Shown here: one piece after another, positions 21,865 to 31,619 of the stretch
How the letters are laid out: each line of letters begins with the position of its first letter
How positions within the stretch are numbered: the first letter of the stretch is position 1
NCBI RefSeq assembly: GCF_030555055.1
Contig: NZ_JAMOAO010000001.1
Span: forward strand, 2,666,001 to 2,730,000
DNA length: 64,000 nt
Source of the DNA: Nocardiopsis sp. YSL2
GTDB lineage: Bacteria; Actinomycetota; Actinomycetes; Streptosporangiales; Streptosporangiaceae
Direction of reading: 5' to 3'
Translations under genes and position numbers: made by a program
Notes under the pieces: model-generated
The model's input: the letters and a program-made list of their open reading frames with translations, nothing else
What the model was told of the DNA's origin: nothing
Database searches by the model: none

Positions 21865-22464
21865 ATGTACGAAGGCGCGGTGCAGAATCTGATCGACGAG
21901 CTGGGGCGACTGCCCGGCGTCGGTCCGAAAAGCGCGCAACGCATCGCCTTCCACCTGCTGTCCGCGGAGCACGCGGACGTCAAGCGCCTGGTGAACGCGC
22001 TCGTCGAGGTCAAGGAGAAGGTTCGCTTCTGCTCGGTGTGCGGCAACGTCGCCGAGGACGAGCAGTGCCGGATCTGCCGTGACGCGCGCCGCGACACCGC
22101 GGTCATCTGCGTGGTCGAGGAGTCCAAGGACGTCGTCGCCATCGAGCGGACCCGCGAGTTCCGGGGGCGCTACCACGTCCTCGGCGGCGCCATCAGCCCC
22201 ATCGAGGGTGTCGGCCCCGACGACCTGCGGGTCAAGGAGCTCATGACGCGACTGGCCGACGGCCACGTGACGGAGCTCATCCTGGCGACCGACCCCAACC
22301 TGGAAGGGGAGGCCACCGCGACCTACCTGGCGCGGCTGGTCAAACCGATGGGCCTGAAAGTGACCCGGTTGGCGAGCGGACTCCCCGTGGGCGGGGACCT
22401 CGAGTACGCCGACGAGGTCACCCTGGGTCGCGCCTTCGAAGGCCGTCGCAGCCTCGAGTTCTAG
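21865..22464 (+). CDS. recR: Recombination protein RecR
   Basis: 199 residues, the usual length. A helix-hairpin-helix ([20 protein letters not shown], residues 10-30), a four-Cys zinc finger ([16 protein letters not shown]) and a Toprim domain ([12 protein letters not shown] to [16 protein letters not shown]) are in order. RecR works with RecF and RecO to load RecA on gapped DNA. Confidence 0.96.
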   Translation: MYEGAVQNLIDELGRLPGVGPKSAQRIAFHLLSAEHADVKRLVNALVEVKEKVRFCSVCGNVAEDEQCRICRDARRDTAVICVVEESKDVVAIERTREFRGRYHVLGGAISPIEGVGPDDLRVKELMTRLADGHVTELILATDPNLEGEATATYLARLVKPMGLKVTRLASGLPVGGDLEYADEVTLGRAFEGRRSLEF

Positions 22465-22643
22465 CTCACACTTCGCCGTAATCTGGACGAAACGTGAGTA
22501 ACCTCCGTTCGATCGGGTAGGCCCGAGCGCTGGTGTGTCACGTCGCCGTGCGCTCCGTCCCAGGTCGGACCGGGTGCGGAAGCAGGCCGCTGACTACACT
22601 CCCTAGTAATTGTCTTGATCCCAACTCCTCAGGAGCATCGATC

Positions 22644-23915
22644 GTGGCCCTAATCGTGCAGAAGTACGGTGGGTCTTCCGTGGCAGACGCGGAAGCCATC
22701 AAGCGAGTAGCCCAGAGGATCGTCGCTCAGAAAAAGGCGGGATATGACGTCGTCGTCGTGGTCTCTGCCATGGGCGATACCACTGACGAACTGTTGGACC
22801 TGGCCGAACAGGTCTCCCCGATGCCGCCCGCCCGTGAGCTCGACATGCTCGTCACCGCCGGTGAGCGCATGTCCATGGCGCTCGTCGCGATGGCCATCGA
22901 GAACCTCGGTTACGAGGCACGCTCCTTCACCGGCTCCCAGGCCGGTGTGATCACCACGTCGTTGCACGGCAACGCCAAGATCATCGACGTGACGCCGGGG
23001 CGCATCCAGGAGGCCGTGGACGAGGGTGCGATCTGCATCGTCGCCGGTTTCCAGGGTGTCTCCCAGGACACCAAGGACATCACCTCGCTGGGTCGCGGCG
23101 GCTCGGACACCACGGCCGTGGCGCTCGCCGCCGCACTGAAGGCCGACGCCTGCGAGATCTACAGCGACGTCGACGGTGTGTTCACCGCCGACCCGCGCAT
23201 CGTGCCGAGCGCGCGCCGGATCCCCAAGGTCTCCTACGAGGAGATGCTGGAGATGGCCGCCTGCGGGACCAAGATCCTGCACCTGCGCTGTGTCGAGTAC
23301 GCGCGCCGCTACAACATCCCGCTGCACGTCCGCTCGTCGTTCAGCCAGAAGCCCGGTACCTGGGTCGTTTCGGAAGTCGAGGAAAGCGAAGGCATGGAAC
23401 AGCCGATCATCTCCGGAGTCTCCCACGACCGGAGCGAAGCCAAGATCACCGTCGTCGGTGTGCCCGACAAGGTCGGTGAGGCCGCGACGATCTTCAAGGC
23501 GCTCGCGGACGCCGAGATCAACATCGACATGATCGTGCAGAACGTGTCGGCGGTCTCCACCTCCCGCACCGACATCTCCTTCACCGTGCCGAAGGAGTCC
23601 GGCAAGACGGCCATCTCCTCCCTCAAGCGGGTGCAGGAGAAGGTCGGGTTCGAGTCCCTGCGCTACGACGACAAGATCGGCAAGGTCTCGCTGATCGGCG
23701 CCGGCATGCGCTCCTACCCCGGCGTCACCGCCCGCTTCTTCGACTCGGTCGCCGGTTCCGGCACCAACATCGAGATGATCTCCACCTCGGAGATCCGCAT
23801 CTCGGTCATCGTCGAGGAAGACCAGATCGACGCGGCCGTGCAGGCCGCCCACAGCGAGTTCCAGCTCGACTCCGACCAGGTCGAGGCTGTCGTCTACGGA
23901 GGTACCGGCCGATGA
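22644..23915 (+). CDS. lysC: Aspartate kinase
   Basis: 423 residues from GTG 22644, with AGGAGC upstream; a longer frame from 22533 lacks support. [17 protein letters not shown] begins the kinase domain; the C-terminal 160 residues hold two ACT domains that bind lysine and threonine for feedback control. First step of lysine, threonine, methionine and diaminopimelate synthesis. As in other actinobacteria, an internal start could yield a separate regulatory beta subunit; a candidate is the region near 23170. Overlaps asd by four bases. Confidence 0.95.
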   Translation: MALIVQKYGGSSVADAEAIKRVAQRIVAQKKAGYDVVVVVSAMGDTTDELLDLAEQVSPMPPARELDMLVTAGERMSMALVAMAIENLGYEARSFTGSQAGVITTSLHGNAKIIDVTPGRIQEAVDEGAICIVAGFQGVSQDTKDITSLGRGGSDTTAVALAAALKADACEIYSDVDGVFTADPRIVPSARRIPKVSYEEMLEMAACGTKILHLRCVEYARRYNIPLHVRSSFSQKPGTWVVSEVEESEGMEQPIISGVSHDRSEAKITVVGVPDKVGEAATIFKALADAEINIDMIVQNVSAVSTSRTDISFTVPKESGKTAISSLKRVQEKVGFESLRYDDKIGKVSLIGAGMRSYPGVTARFFDSVAGSGTNIEMISTSEIRISVIVEEDQIDAAVQAAHSEFQLDSDQVEAVVYGGTGR

Positions 23916-24973
23916 GCAACCGACTTCCCACCCTGGCCGTCGTCGGCGCGACCGGCGCCGTCGGCACCGTGATGCTGGGCATCCTCAGTGAGCGCGAGAA
24001 CGTCTGGGGCGAGATCCGCCTGGTGGCCTCCGCGCGCAGCGCGGGCAAGGTCCTGCGGGTACGCGGCGAGGACGTCGTGGTCCAGGCCCTGACCCCCGAG
24101 GTCTTCGACGGCGTCGACGTGGCCATGTTCGACGTGCCCGACGAGATCTCCAAGGAGTGGGCGCCGATCGCCGCCGCGCGCGGCGCGGTCGCCGTCGACA
24201 ACTCCGGTGCGTTCCGTATGGACGCCGACGTGCCGCTCGTGGTGCCCGAGGTCAACGCGGACGAGGTCCGCAACCGCCCGCGCGGCATCATCAGCAACCC
24301 CAACTGCACCACGCTGTCGATGATCGTGGCGATCGGTGCCCTGCACCGGACCTACGGCGTCAAGGAACTCGTGGTCTCCTCCTACCAGGCCGCCTCCGGC
24401 GCCGGCCAGGAGGGCATCGACGTCCTGCGCGACCAGATGGCCAAGGTCGGTGCCGACCGGAGCCTGGCCGAGAAGGCGGGCGACGTGCGCGAGGCGGTCG
24501 ACGAGCTCGGCCCGTTCCCGGCGCCGCTGGCCTACAACGTCGTGCCGTGGGCGGGTTCGCTCAAGGACGACGGCTGGTCCTCTGAGGAGCTGAAGGTCCG
24601 CAACGAGTCCCGCAAGATCCTGGGCCTGCCGGACCTGCGCGTCAACGCCACCTGCGTCCGCGTGCCGGTGATCACCACGCACTCGCTGGTCGTGCACGCG
24701 ACCTTCGACAGCGAGGTCGCCGCCGACGACGCCCGCAAGCTGCTGGGCGAGGCCGACGGCGTCCAGGTCCTGGACGACCCGGCCGAGGCCCGGTTCCCGA
24801 CCCCGGCCGACGTGGTCGGCACCGACCCGACCTGGGTCGGCCGCATCCGGCAGTCGCTGGACGACCCGAAGTCGCTGGACCTGTTCCTGTGCGGGGACAA
24901 CCTGCGCAAGGGTGCGGCCCTCAACACGGCGCAGATCGCCGAGGTCGTCGCCAAGGAGTTCACCCAGGGCTAG
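23912..24973 (+). CDS. asd: Aspartate-semialdehyde dehydrogenase
   Basis: 353 residues; its ATG overlaps the lysC stop (ATGA). The NADP-binding [11 protein letters not shown] lies at the N-terminus and the catalytic cysteine is in [10 protein letters not shown] (about residue 132). [15 protein letters not shown] carries the substrate-binding region. It reduces aspartyl phosphate made by LysC. Confidence 0.95.
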   Translation: MSNRLPTLAVVGATGAVGTVMLGILSERENVWGEIRLVASARSAGKVLRVRGEDVVVQALTPEVFDGVDVAMFDVPDEISKEWAPIAAARGAVAVDNSGAFRMDADVPLVVPEVNADEVRNRPRGIISNPNCTTLSMIVAIGALHRTYGVKELVVSSYQAASGAGQEGIDVLRDQMAKVGADRSLAEKAGDVREAVDELGPFPAPLAYNVVPWAGSLKDDGWSSEELKVRNESRKILGLPDLRVNATCVRVPVITTHSLVVHATFDSEVAADDARKLLGEADGVQVLDDPAEARFPTPADVVGTDPTWVGRIRQSLDDPKSLDLFLCGDNLRKGAALNTAQIAEVVAKEFTQG

Positions 24974-25041
24974 CGCCTTCGGCGGCTCGCCGGGGGCAGC
25001 ATGCGCCCGGCACGCCCTGGGTTGACGGGCCCCGACCCACC

Positions 25042-25091
25042 AGAGCCGGAACGCACGCCGGAACCCCGGTTCCCGCGTGCGTTCCGGCTCT
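25042..25091. terminator. Bidirectional terminator between asd and gntR
   Basis: A perfect 17-bp stem (AGAGCCGGAACGCACGC with its complement at 25075-25091) whose 16-base loop itself can pair (GGAACC with GGTTCC). It lies between convergent genes. Confidence 0.75.
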
Positions 25092-25097
25092 GTGCGG

Positions 25098-25844
25098 TCA
25101 GGGGCGCCCGCGGTGGTCGGTGGGATGCCGGGTGCGGGCCAGGGTGAGCTTGTACAGGAGTCGGCACTGCTCGGTCATCCCGATGAGGTCGGAGGTCTCC
25201 ACGGGGCGGCCGCCGCTGTAGTGCGTGCGCTCCACCACCAGGACGGACCGGCCGGGCGCGGCACCGAGCAGGGCGGCCTCCGAGTCGCGCAGCGTGCGCA
25301 CGCCCACCTCCTCGACCACCCGGTCGACGGGGTGGCCGGCGGCGCCGAGGCGGTCCAGGAGGCCGAGGCCGGGCGCGGCGTCGAACGGGGTGCGCAGGGT
25401 TCCCGCGGTGAGGGCGGCGGGTTCCCACGACAGGTGCAGGGTGATGGGCAACTGCGCGGACAGCCCTCGGGAGGTCGTGCGGTAGACCGGGTCGCCCTCG
25501 CGGATCCGGAGCCGCACGCTGAGCGGCGCGGGGCTGCGCTCCTGCTCGGTGCCGATCACCTCGCGGCTGAGTTCGCCCAGGCCCGATCCGGAGGAGGAGT
25601 CGGTGCGGCAGAGCCGGAACTGCTCGGGTGCCGACCGCACGAAGTACCCGGAGCCGGGGCGGGCCTCGACCAGCCCCTCGGTGACCAGCAGCCGCAGCGC
25701 CGTCCGGGAGATCTGCTCGCTGACGTGGTAGAGCCGGGCGAGCCTGGTGCGGGAGGGCAACCGGGTTCCGGGGGGCATCTCGCCGCGCAGGATCGGCTCG
25801 CGGAGCTGTTCGGCCAACCAGAGGTATCGGGGCTGCCGACTCAC
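25098..25844 (-). CDS. GntR family regulator with UTRA domain
   Basis: 248 residues from GTG 25844. Winged helix at about 8-72 (LPSRTRLARLYHVSEQISRTALRLL) and a UTRA-type C-terminal domain ending with the conserved DLIGM segment. A second GTG six bases upstream is also possible and the ribosome site is weak. HutC-type regulators usually sense a sugar, amino acid or histidine derivative; no metabolic operon is adjacent, so the target is unclear. Confidence 0.85.
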   Translation of the reverse strand: MSRQPRYLWLAEQLREPILRGEMPPGTRLPSRTRLARLYHVSEQISRTALRLLVTEGLVEARPGSGYFVRSAPEQFRLCRTDSSSGSGLGELSREVIGTEQERSPAPLSVRLRIREGDPVYRTTSRGLSAQLPITLHLSWEPAALTAGTLRTPFDAAPGLGLLDRLGAAGHPVDRVVEEVGVRTLRDSEAALLGAAPGRSVLVVERTHYSGGRPVETSDLIGMTEQCRLLYKLTLARTRHPTDHRGRP

Positions 25845-26210
25845 TGTCACCGGGCCCAGGGGGAGGGGCCCTCCACCGACGGGCGTGCTCTGCGGTCCGG
25901 CACGGCCAGGCCTGCGAGTCGGCGGTCGCGGGTGGCCGCACCACCACCGTTGACGGTGCCGGCTCCGGGACGGAGCGAGGGAGTGAACCTGCCAGATCGC
26001 CGACGATCGCCCATGGTCACCAGTAAAGCAGCGAAAGAGCCTGGTGGGGGGCGCTACGCGAAAGTAGTTGCCTGAATCCGCGTCACTGCCAGTGATTCGG
26101 AACCGGACTCCGGGGCCGGGGAAACGCCCGAAAGTGTCGAAATGTGGGGAGTGTTGCCCCCTGGATATTACTCTGTGCTCCAACTTGGTCACAGTGAGTT
26201 TGGGGGAGTC
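25845..26210. other. Divergent intergenic region
   Basis: About 370 bp between the GntR gene and the membrane-protein gene. It should hold both promoters. The right half is notably less GC-rich, with GGATATTACTCT near 26165 as a possible -10 area for the rightward gene. I saw no convincing palindrome or RNA. Confidence 0.4.
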
Positions 26211-26660
26211 ATGGATATCGCGCTCGCGCAGGGGGTCGCGCACGAACTCGCGAACACGGTCGACGACAGCGTCGTGTGGCTGAGCGGGATCATGGGGGTG
26301 ATCTTCCTGGCCATCGCGATCGCCCTGCTGGTCCTCGTCATCTGGGCGATCATCTCCACCCTCGTCGACTCCGACCTCACCGCGGGGGGCAAGCTCCTGT
26401 GGATCATCTTCGAACTCTGGACCCCTCTGCTCGGGGCGGTCGCCTGGCTGGTGGTCGGCCGCAAGGGGCACCTCAACCGGCTGCTCGGCATCGACAAGGG
26501 CCGGGCCCGGCACTCTGTTCCGTCCAGCGTGGGCCAGCACAGCAACGTGGCGGGGCGGTCCGCCGCCGGTGCGCCGCAGCCGCCGGCGGAGCAGCGTCCG
26601 CAGAGCCCCGGGGGCTACCAGGACGGACGGCAGGACCAGGCCGGCCTGGGCAACGCCTGA
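26211..26660 (+). CDS. PLDc_N domain membrane protein
   Basis: 149 residues from ATG 26211, with GGGGGAG at seven bases; an upstream ATG at 26142 lacks a ribosome site. Two membrane helices (about 19-46 and 58-78) enclose DLTAGGKLLWIIFELWTPLLG, matching the phospholipase D nuclease N-terminal-like family, whose members are small membrane proteins of unknown role. The C-terminal 60 residues are Pro/Gln-rich and probably disordered. Confidence 0.75.
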   Translation: MDIALAQGVAHELANTVDDSVVWLSGIMGVIFLAIAIALLVLVIWAIISTLVDSDLTAGGKLLWIIFELWTPLLGAVAWLVVGRKGHLNRLLGIDKGRARHSVPSSVGQHSNVAGRSAAGAPQPPAEQRPQSPGGYQDGRQDQAGLGNA

Positions 26661-26876
26661 CCCGCGGCGCGTGCTCTGTCCACAGCCTGTGGACGAAGCC
26701 CGCGCCCGGTGACGCGTCGGGGCGCGCGGTCCCTCACGGCGCGTCCCTGGCCGCGGAACCGGACAGCGTGACGACGGACGAGCACGCGGCACGCGTGCGG
26801 GGGTCGCCTGTGGTGACCACGACCACGCTCGGAGCGGGTCGGACCATGGAATGCAGACTTCCGGGCGAACACGCGA

Positions 26877-26912
26877 AACGCCCCGGTCGGGAGGCTTCCC
26901 GGCCGGGGCGTT
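26877..26912. terminator. Bidirectional terminator
   Basis: AACGCCCCGG with TCGGGA pairs with TCCCGG and CCGGGGCGTT across a GGCT loop, one T-G pair in the middle. Lies between convergent genes ending at 26660 and 26926, immediately after the pdhC stop on the minus strand. Confidence 0.75.
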
Positions 26913-26925
26913 CGTGCGCGCGGAC

Positions 26926-28218
26926 CTACAGGATGATGCGCATGGGCTCCTCGAGGATCTCGGCCAGATCCTTCAGGAAGGCGGCACCGACGGCGCCGTC
27001 CACCGCGCGGTGGTCCACGGACAGCTCCAGGGAGATGCGGTTGCGCACGGCGACCTCGCCGTCCACGACCACGGCCTCCTGGCGCATCGCGCCGACCGCG
27101 AGGATCGCCGCCTCCGGCGGGTTGATCACCGCGGAGAAGCTGTCCACGCCGAACATGCCGAGGTTGGACACGCTGAACGTGCCGCCGCTCATCTCCTGCG
27201 GCTTCAGCTTGCCGTCACGGGCCTTGCCCGCGAGCTCGCGGGTGCGCGTGGAGATCTCCGACAGCGTCGCCTTGTCGGTGTCGTGCAGGACCGGCACGAC
27301 CAGGCCCGCGTCCACGGCCACGGCCACCCCGACGTTGACCCGGTGGTGCTGGAGCAGCTTGTCGTCCACCCAGGAGGTGTTGACGGCCGGGTGCAGCTTC
27401 AGCGTGGTCGCGCAGGCCTTGACGATCAGGTCGTTGAAGCTGATCTTGGCGCCCGTGCTCGCCAGCTGCTCGTTGATCTGGGAGCGGAAGGCATTGAGGG
27501 CCTCGGCGTCGATCGTGCGGCGCAGGTAGAAGTGCGGTACCTGCTGCTTGCTCTCGGTCAGGCGTCGCGCGATGACCTTGCGCACGTTGCTGACCTTGAG
27601 CTCCTCGGACGCGCGCCCGTCGTCGAAGGCCGGAGCCTGCGCGGCGGGAGCGGCCTCGGCCGGCGCAGCGGGGGTGCTGGGCGCCGTGGTCTGGGCGGCG
27701 GTGCCGTTCTTGGCCGCGGCCTCGATGTCGGCGCGCACGACCCGGCCCTTGGGGCCCGACCCCTGGATCCGGGTGATGTCCAGGCCGTACTCCTTGGCCA
27801 GACGGCGGGCCAGCGGGGAGGTGCGCGGACGCGGCCCCTCGCCGCCGCCGGACTCACCGGACTGCTCGGCCGCCGGAGCGGGCGCGGCGGGCGCGGGCTG
27901 CTCGGCCGCGGCCTCCTGCTTCTCCTCCTCGGCGGCGGGCTCGGCGGGGGCCGCCGGAGCCGACTCGGCCACCTCCGCGTCAGGGGAGTCGGCGATCACA
28001 CCGATGACCGCGCCGATCGGCACCGTGTCACCCTCGTTGACCGACTGCTTGACTAGGAAGCCGTCCTCGTAGGCCTCGTACTCCATGACGGCCTTGTCGG
28101 TCTCGATCTCGACCAGGACGTCGCCGGCGGCGACCTTGTCGCCCACCTTCTTGACCCACGTGCTGATGACGCCTTCCTCCATGGTGTCGGAGAGGCGCGG
28201 CATCTGGATTTCGCTCAT
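26926..28218 (-). CDS. pdhC: Dihydrolipoamide acyltransferase (E2) of a 2-oxoacid dehydrogenase
   Basis: 430 residues from ATG 28218 (GAGGGAG upstream). One lipoyl domain (VEIETDKAVMEYEA, lipoylated Lys near 45), an Ala/Pro/Glu linker, a peripheral-subunit binding domain (TSPLARRLAKEYGLDITRI, about 147-180) and a catalytic domain ending in SVDHRAVDGAVGAAFL with the acyltransferase His and Asp. Last gene of a three-gene operon with E1 alpha and beta; no E3 gene is present in the window. Could serve pyruvate, acetoin or branched-chain oxoacids; the E1 sequences favour pyruvate-like substrates but do not settle it. Confidence 0.92.
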   Translation of the reverse strand: MSEIQMPRLSDTMEEGVISTWVKKVGDKVAAGDVLVEIETDKAVMEYEAYEDGFLVKQSVNEGDTVPIGAVIGVIADSPDAEVAESAPAAPAEPAAEEEKQEAAAEQPAPAAPAPAAEQSGESGGGEGPRPRTSPLARRLAKEYGLDITRIQGSGPKGRVVRADIEAAAKNGTAAQTTAPSTPAAPAEAAPAAQAPAFDDGRASEELKVSNVRKVIARRLTESKQQVPHFYLRRTIDAEALNAFRSQINEQLASTGAKISFNDLIVKACATTLKLHPAVNTSWVDDKLLQHHRVNVGVAVAVDAGLVVPVLHDTDKATLSEISTRTRELAGKARDGKLKPQEMSGGTFSVSNLGMFGVDSFSAVINPPEAAILAVGAMRQEAVVVDGEVAVRNRISLELSVDHRAVDGAVGAAFLKDLAEILEEPMRIIL

Positions 28219-28232
28219 GCTTGAAACTCCCT

Positions 28233-29246
28233 CTACCCGACCCGTTTGCCGACGGCGCTCAGGGTCTCCTTGATGGCGGTGCTGATCGACTCGACCGACG
28301 GCAGGGCCGCCGTCTCCAGCGGCTTGGCGTAGGGCATCGGCACCTCGGCCATGGCCACACGGCGGACCGGGGCGTCCAGGTAGTCGAAGGCCCCCTCCTG
28401 GATCGAGGCGGCGATCTCCGCGCCGATCCCGTAGGTCAGCCAGTCGTCCTCGCAGATCACCGCGGCACCGGTCTTCTTGACCGAGTCCACGAACGTCTGG
28501 CGGTCGAGGGGGCGCAGGCTGCGCAGGTCGACGACCTCGACGCTGATGTCCTCCTCGGCGAGCTTCTCGGCGACCTGGGTGGCGACCATGGCCATCCGGG
28601 AGTAGCCGATGAGCGTGATGTCGCTGCCCTCGCGGGTGACACCGGCGCGGCCGATCGTGGCCACGGTGTCGTTCGAGGGCTCGGCGTAGCCCTCGGGGAC
28701 CTCGCCCTTGGAGTTGTACAGGCCCAGGTTCTCCAGGAACAGGACCGGGTCGTCGTCGCGGATGGCCGCGCGCAGCATCGACGAGGCCTCGGCGGGCGTA
28801 CTGGGCGCCATCACCTTGAGGCCGGGGATGAAGGAGTAGAACAGCTCGATGTTCTGCGAGTGCGTGGCACCGAGCTGCTGGCCGCCGCCACCGGGGGTGC
28901 GGATGACCATGGGAACGCTGGTCTGGCCGCCGAACATCCCGTAGATCTTGGCGGCGTGGTTGATGATCTGGTCGATGGCGATCAGCGAGAAGTTGATCGT
29001 CATCAGCTCGACGACCGGGCGCAGGCCCAGCATGGCCGCGCCGATGGCGGCGCCGACGAACCCCTCCTCGGCGATGGGGGTGTCCTTGACCCGCCGGGGG
29101 CCGAACTCCTTGAGGAGGCCCTCGGTGATCTTGTAGGAGCCCTCGAAGACACCGATCTCCTCGCCCATGACGAGGACGTTCTCGTCCCGCACCATTTCGG
29201 CGCGGAGCGTGTCCCGCAGAGCCTGGCGGTATGTGATCACAGACAT
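28233..29246 (-). CDS. pdhB: 2-oxoacid dehydrogenase E1 component, beta subunit
   Basis: 337 residues. MSVITYRQALRDTLRAEM, MGEEIGVFEGSYKIT and RVKDTPIAEEGFVGAAIGAA are the conserved E1-beta blocks; VLFLENLGLYN and the C-terminal SVESISTAIKE complete it. It pairs with E1 alpha to bind thiamine diphosphate. Spaced 15 bp from pdhA and 14 bp from pdhC, so all three are one transcript. Confidence 0.94.
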   Translation of the reverse strand: MSVITYRQALRDTLRAEMVRDENVLVMGEEIGVFEGSYKITEGLLKEFGPRRVKDTPIAEEGFVGAAIGAAMLGLRPVVELMTINFSLIAIDQIINHAAKIYGMFGGQTSVPMVIRTPGGGGQQLGATHSQNIELFYSFIPGLKVMAPSTPAEASSMLRAAIRDDDPVLFLENLGLYNSKGEVPEGYAEPSNDTVATIGRAGVTREGSDITLIGYSRMAMVATQVAEKLAEEDISVEVVDLRSLRPLDRQTFVDSVKKTGAAVICEDDWLTYGIGAEIAASIQEGAFDYLDAPVRRVAMAEVPMPYAKPLETAALPSVESISTAIKETLSAVGKRVG

Positions 29247-29261
29247 GTGCTCGTTCCTTCT

Positions 29262-30368
29262 CTACTCTGCGAACACCGGGTCGGCGGGCATACGCCGCGA
29301 CTCGTTGGGCACCGGGCTGGCGTACGTGTAGTCGAAGAGCGTGGACACGTCCGGGTGCGGGCTGTTCTCCGCGAAGTCGGCGGCCTCGGCGACCTCGGCC
29401 TTGACCGACGCGGCGATCTCGTCGCGCAGCTCGTCGGTGAGCAGGCCCGCCTTGGCGAGCTTCTCGCCGAACAGGTGGATGGGGTCGTTCTCGTCGGCCT
29501 TGGCCTCGTCGCGCTGCTCCTCGGTGCGGTACTTGGCCGGGTCGACGACGGAGTGGCCCTTCTGCCGGTAGCTCCAGGCCTCCAGCAGGAACGGCGTCTG
29601 CTCGGTGCGCGCGCGCTCGATGAGGCGGCTCGCGGTGTCGCGGACGGCCAGCACGTCGCGGCCGTCCACGCGCTCGCCCTCGATGCGGAAGGCGGCGCCG
29701 CGCTTGTACAGCTCGGGCTCGGCGGAGGACATCTCCACGGTGGTGCCCATGCCGGTGAAGTTGTTGATCACCACGAAGACGATGGGCAGGTTCCACAGCT
29801 TGGCGATGTTCAGCGACTCGTGCCAGGCGCCGATGTTGGTGGTGCCGTCGCCCATCTGGCACATGACGACCTCGTCGCCGCCCCGGTAGGAGATGGCCAG
29901 CGCGGCACCGGTGGCCAGCGGGAGCTGACCGCCGACGATGCCGTAACCGCCGAGCATCCGGGTCTCGGTGTCGTACATGTGCATGGAGCCGCCCCAGCCC
30001 TTGGACACGCCGTCGGAGCGCCCGTAGAGCTCGGCCATGACCCGCTTGGGGTCCATGCCCTTGCCGATCGCGTAACCGTGGTCACGGTAGTTCGTGAAGA
30101 GGTAGTCGCGCTCCTGGAGGGCGGTCATCAGACCGATGACCGTGGCCTCCTCACCGAGGTTGAGGTGGCAGTAGCCACCGATCCGGGCCTGGGTGTAGGC
30201 CTGGCCGGTGCGCTGCTCGAACTGCCGGACGAACACCATCTGGCGGTAGTAGTCGAGCAGGACCTCCGGCTTCTCGTCGCCGAGGCCGGGGGAGGTGTCC
30301 TTGCGGCCGCGCCGCCGGGACGTGGAGGCCCGGGCGGTGCCGCCCTTCGGCTTGGCCGTGTCAGCCAT
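29262..30368 (-). CDS. pdhA: 2-oxoacid dehydrogenase E1 component, alpha subunit
   Basis: 368 residues from ATG 30368 (GAAAGG upstream). The thiamine-diphosphate motif runs from GDGTTNIGAWHESLNIAKLW to NN, and GGSMHMYD plus the phosphorylation-loop-like YRQKGHSVVDPAKYRT are typical of E1 alpha. The first 30 residues are basic and Ser/Thr-rich. First gene of the operon; a 17-bp palindrome 385 bp upstream and a FadR-type gene beyond it suggest control by that regulator. Confidence 0.94.
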   Translation of the reverse strand: MADTAKPKGGTARASTSRRRGRKDTSPGLGDEKPEVLLDYYRQMVFVRQFEQRTGQAYTQARIGGYCHLNLGEEATVIGLMTALQERDYLFTNYRDHGYAIGKGMDPKRVMAELYGRSDGVSKGWGGSMHMYDTETRMLGGYGIVGGQLPLATGAALAISYRGGDEVVMCQMGDGTTNIGAWHESLNIAKLWNLPIVFVVINNFTGMGTTVEMSSAEPELYKRGAAFRIEGERVDGRDVLAVRDTASRLIERARTEQTPFLLEAWSYRQKGHSVVDPAKYRTEEQRDEAKADENDPIHLFGEKLAKAGLLTDELRDEIAASVKAEVAEAADFAENSPHPDVSTLFDYTYASPVPNESRRMPADPVFAE

Positions 30369-30752
30369 GGTGTGCCTTTCTTCGTGCGAGAGGCCTCCCG
30401 CCCCCGTCCTGTGGGTCGGGGGCGCGGGGCCCGTCGTGGTCGCGCTGTCGGGCGCGGCCGTGACGTGCGTCGCCACCGGGCTCAATCGGTGGCGACGCTC
30501 TTGTGGCTGTTGCGGGGCGCGTCTCGGGGACCGTGGCTCGTCCTCCCCGGACGCGAAGCGCTGATGGGGTCTCGTGTGCAGTTGTCGCCCGGACCCCTGA
30601 CCGCATAGCTTCCCGGTCTGTCCTGCCCTATGCATGTGCCTGTCGGCGTGGCAGTGTCGGGTGCGAGGGTTCGTCCACCGGCCGGATGAACGAGTCCGCC
30701 GCCCGAGGGGCACGCGCGTCCGTGTGACGTGTGTCGCGCACACTCTACGGTC

Positions 30753-30769
30753 TGATCGATGATCGATCA
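30753..30769. promoter_or_regulatory. Candidate operator TGATCGATGATCGATCA
   Basis: A perfect 17-bp palindrome of TGATCGAT and ATCGATCA about one central G. It lies between pdhA and the FadR-type regulator gene, upstream of both the operon start and close to the regulator's 3' end. FadR/PdhR relatives bind palindromes of this length. Confidence 0.55.
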
Positions 30770-30840
30770 ATACGACTTTACGGCAGATGACCGGAGTTCG
30801 GCGCGACGGGGGTGGTCACGCCCCAAGCGGCTCACCGGGG

Positions 30841-30874
30841 GCGGGATCGGGCGGGATCGGGCGGGATCGGGCGG
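30841..30874 (+). repeat. Short tandem repeat GCGGGATCGG x3.4
   Basis: Three exact 10-bp copies of GCGGGATCGG followed by GCGG. The GGGATC word overlaps the GATC of the neighbouring palindrome at 30753, but spacing is one helical turn, so it could also be a multimeric binding site. Confidence 0.6.
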
Positions 30875-30941
30875 AGACCTCGGAGGGAAGTCCGTGGACG
30901 TGGGCAGTGTGACGGGGGAGGCGTGGACGGGGTCCGTGCGC

Positions 30942-31619
30942 TCAGCCCGCGCCGCCATGCGACTTCAGGGCCGCTTCCACGTAGTTGAGGACGTGGTCGC
31001 TGAGCATCTGGCCCACCCGGGGATCGCCCTCGCGGAAGGCCCGAGTGATCTGGTCGTGGTCGGCGGCCTTGGCGTGCAGCCGCATGTCCAGCCAGCGCAC
31101 GGACAGCGCGGTCCACACCTCCACGCCCAACGACTCCCAGGTGTGCAGCAGCACGCTGTTGTCGGCGGCGCGCACGACCTCGCGGTGGAACTCCACGCTG
31201 TGCCGGATCTGCTCGGAGACGTCGCCCAGGGCGGTCGCCCGCTTGAGTGCCTCGACCTCGTGTTCGAGCCGGCTCGCGTCCTCGGCCAGCCGGGGCGCGG
31301 CCAACTGGGCGGCCACGAGCTCAAGCCCGGCGCGGACGGGGTAGATCTCCGCCATGTCCTGCACCCCGAAGGCGCGCACGCGGGCGCCCTTGTTGGGCAC
31401 GGTCTCGATGAGGCGCAGGGTCTCCAGCTCGCGCAGGGCCTCGCGGACCGGAGCCTGGCTCACCTTCAGTTCGGTGGCGATGCGGCGCTCGACGATCCGC
31501 TCACCGGGCTTCCAGCGGCCGGACAGCAGACCCTCGACCAGGACCTGCCGGATCTGTTCCCGGAGCGGCTCACGGGCCAGCTTCGAGGGATCATCCGGCA
31601 ACCGGGGCAGGTCGACCAT
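30942..31619 (-). CDS. FadR-type GntR regulator (FCD domain)
   Basis: 225 residues from ATG 31619, with GGAAGGG upstream. Winged helix at about 17-80 (GERIVERRIATELKVSQAPVREALREL) and an all-helical FCD domain with the metal- or ligand-binding His residues (EFHREVVRAADN, LSDHVLNYVEAAL). This subfamily senses carboxylates such as pyruvate, lactate or acyl chains. It is encoded on the same strand as, and just before, the pdh operon, so it is the natural candidate for its regulator. Confidence 0.88.
   Translation of the reverse strand: MVDLPRLPDDPSKLAREPLREQIRQVLVEGLLSGRWKPGERIVERRIATELKVSQAPVREALRELETLRLIETVPNKGARVRAFGVQDMAEIYPVRAGLELVAAQLAAPRLAEDASRLEHEVEALKRATALGDVSEQIRHSVEFHREVVRAADNSVLLHTWESLGVEVWTALSVRWLDMRLHAKAADHDQITRAFREGDPRVGQMLSDHVLNYVEAALKSHGGAG

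Larger units (their letters stand above)
30369..30941. other. Leader region of the pdh operon
   Basis: About 570 bp without a convincing gene. It holds the palindrome at 30753 and a short tandem repeat at 30841, described separately. The right third should carry the pdhA promoter reading leftward. No riboswitch was recognised. Confidence 0.4.

Noticed and set aside
25077..26075. Plus-strand 332-codon frame opposite the GntR gene
   Set aside because: No family resemblance, poor start, and the opposite strand has a clear GntR/UTRA protein.
26926..29862. Single 978-codon minus-strand protein covering E1 alpha, E1 beta and E2
   Set aside because: Only the E2 part makes sense; the N-terminal 550 codons are out of frame with the true E1 genes.
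30841..30874. GCGGGATCGG repeats as a CRISPR array
   Set aside because: The unit is 10 bp with no spacers and no cas genes.
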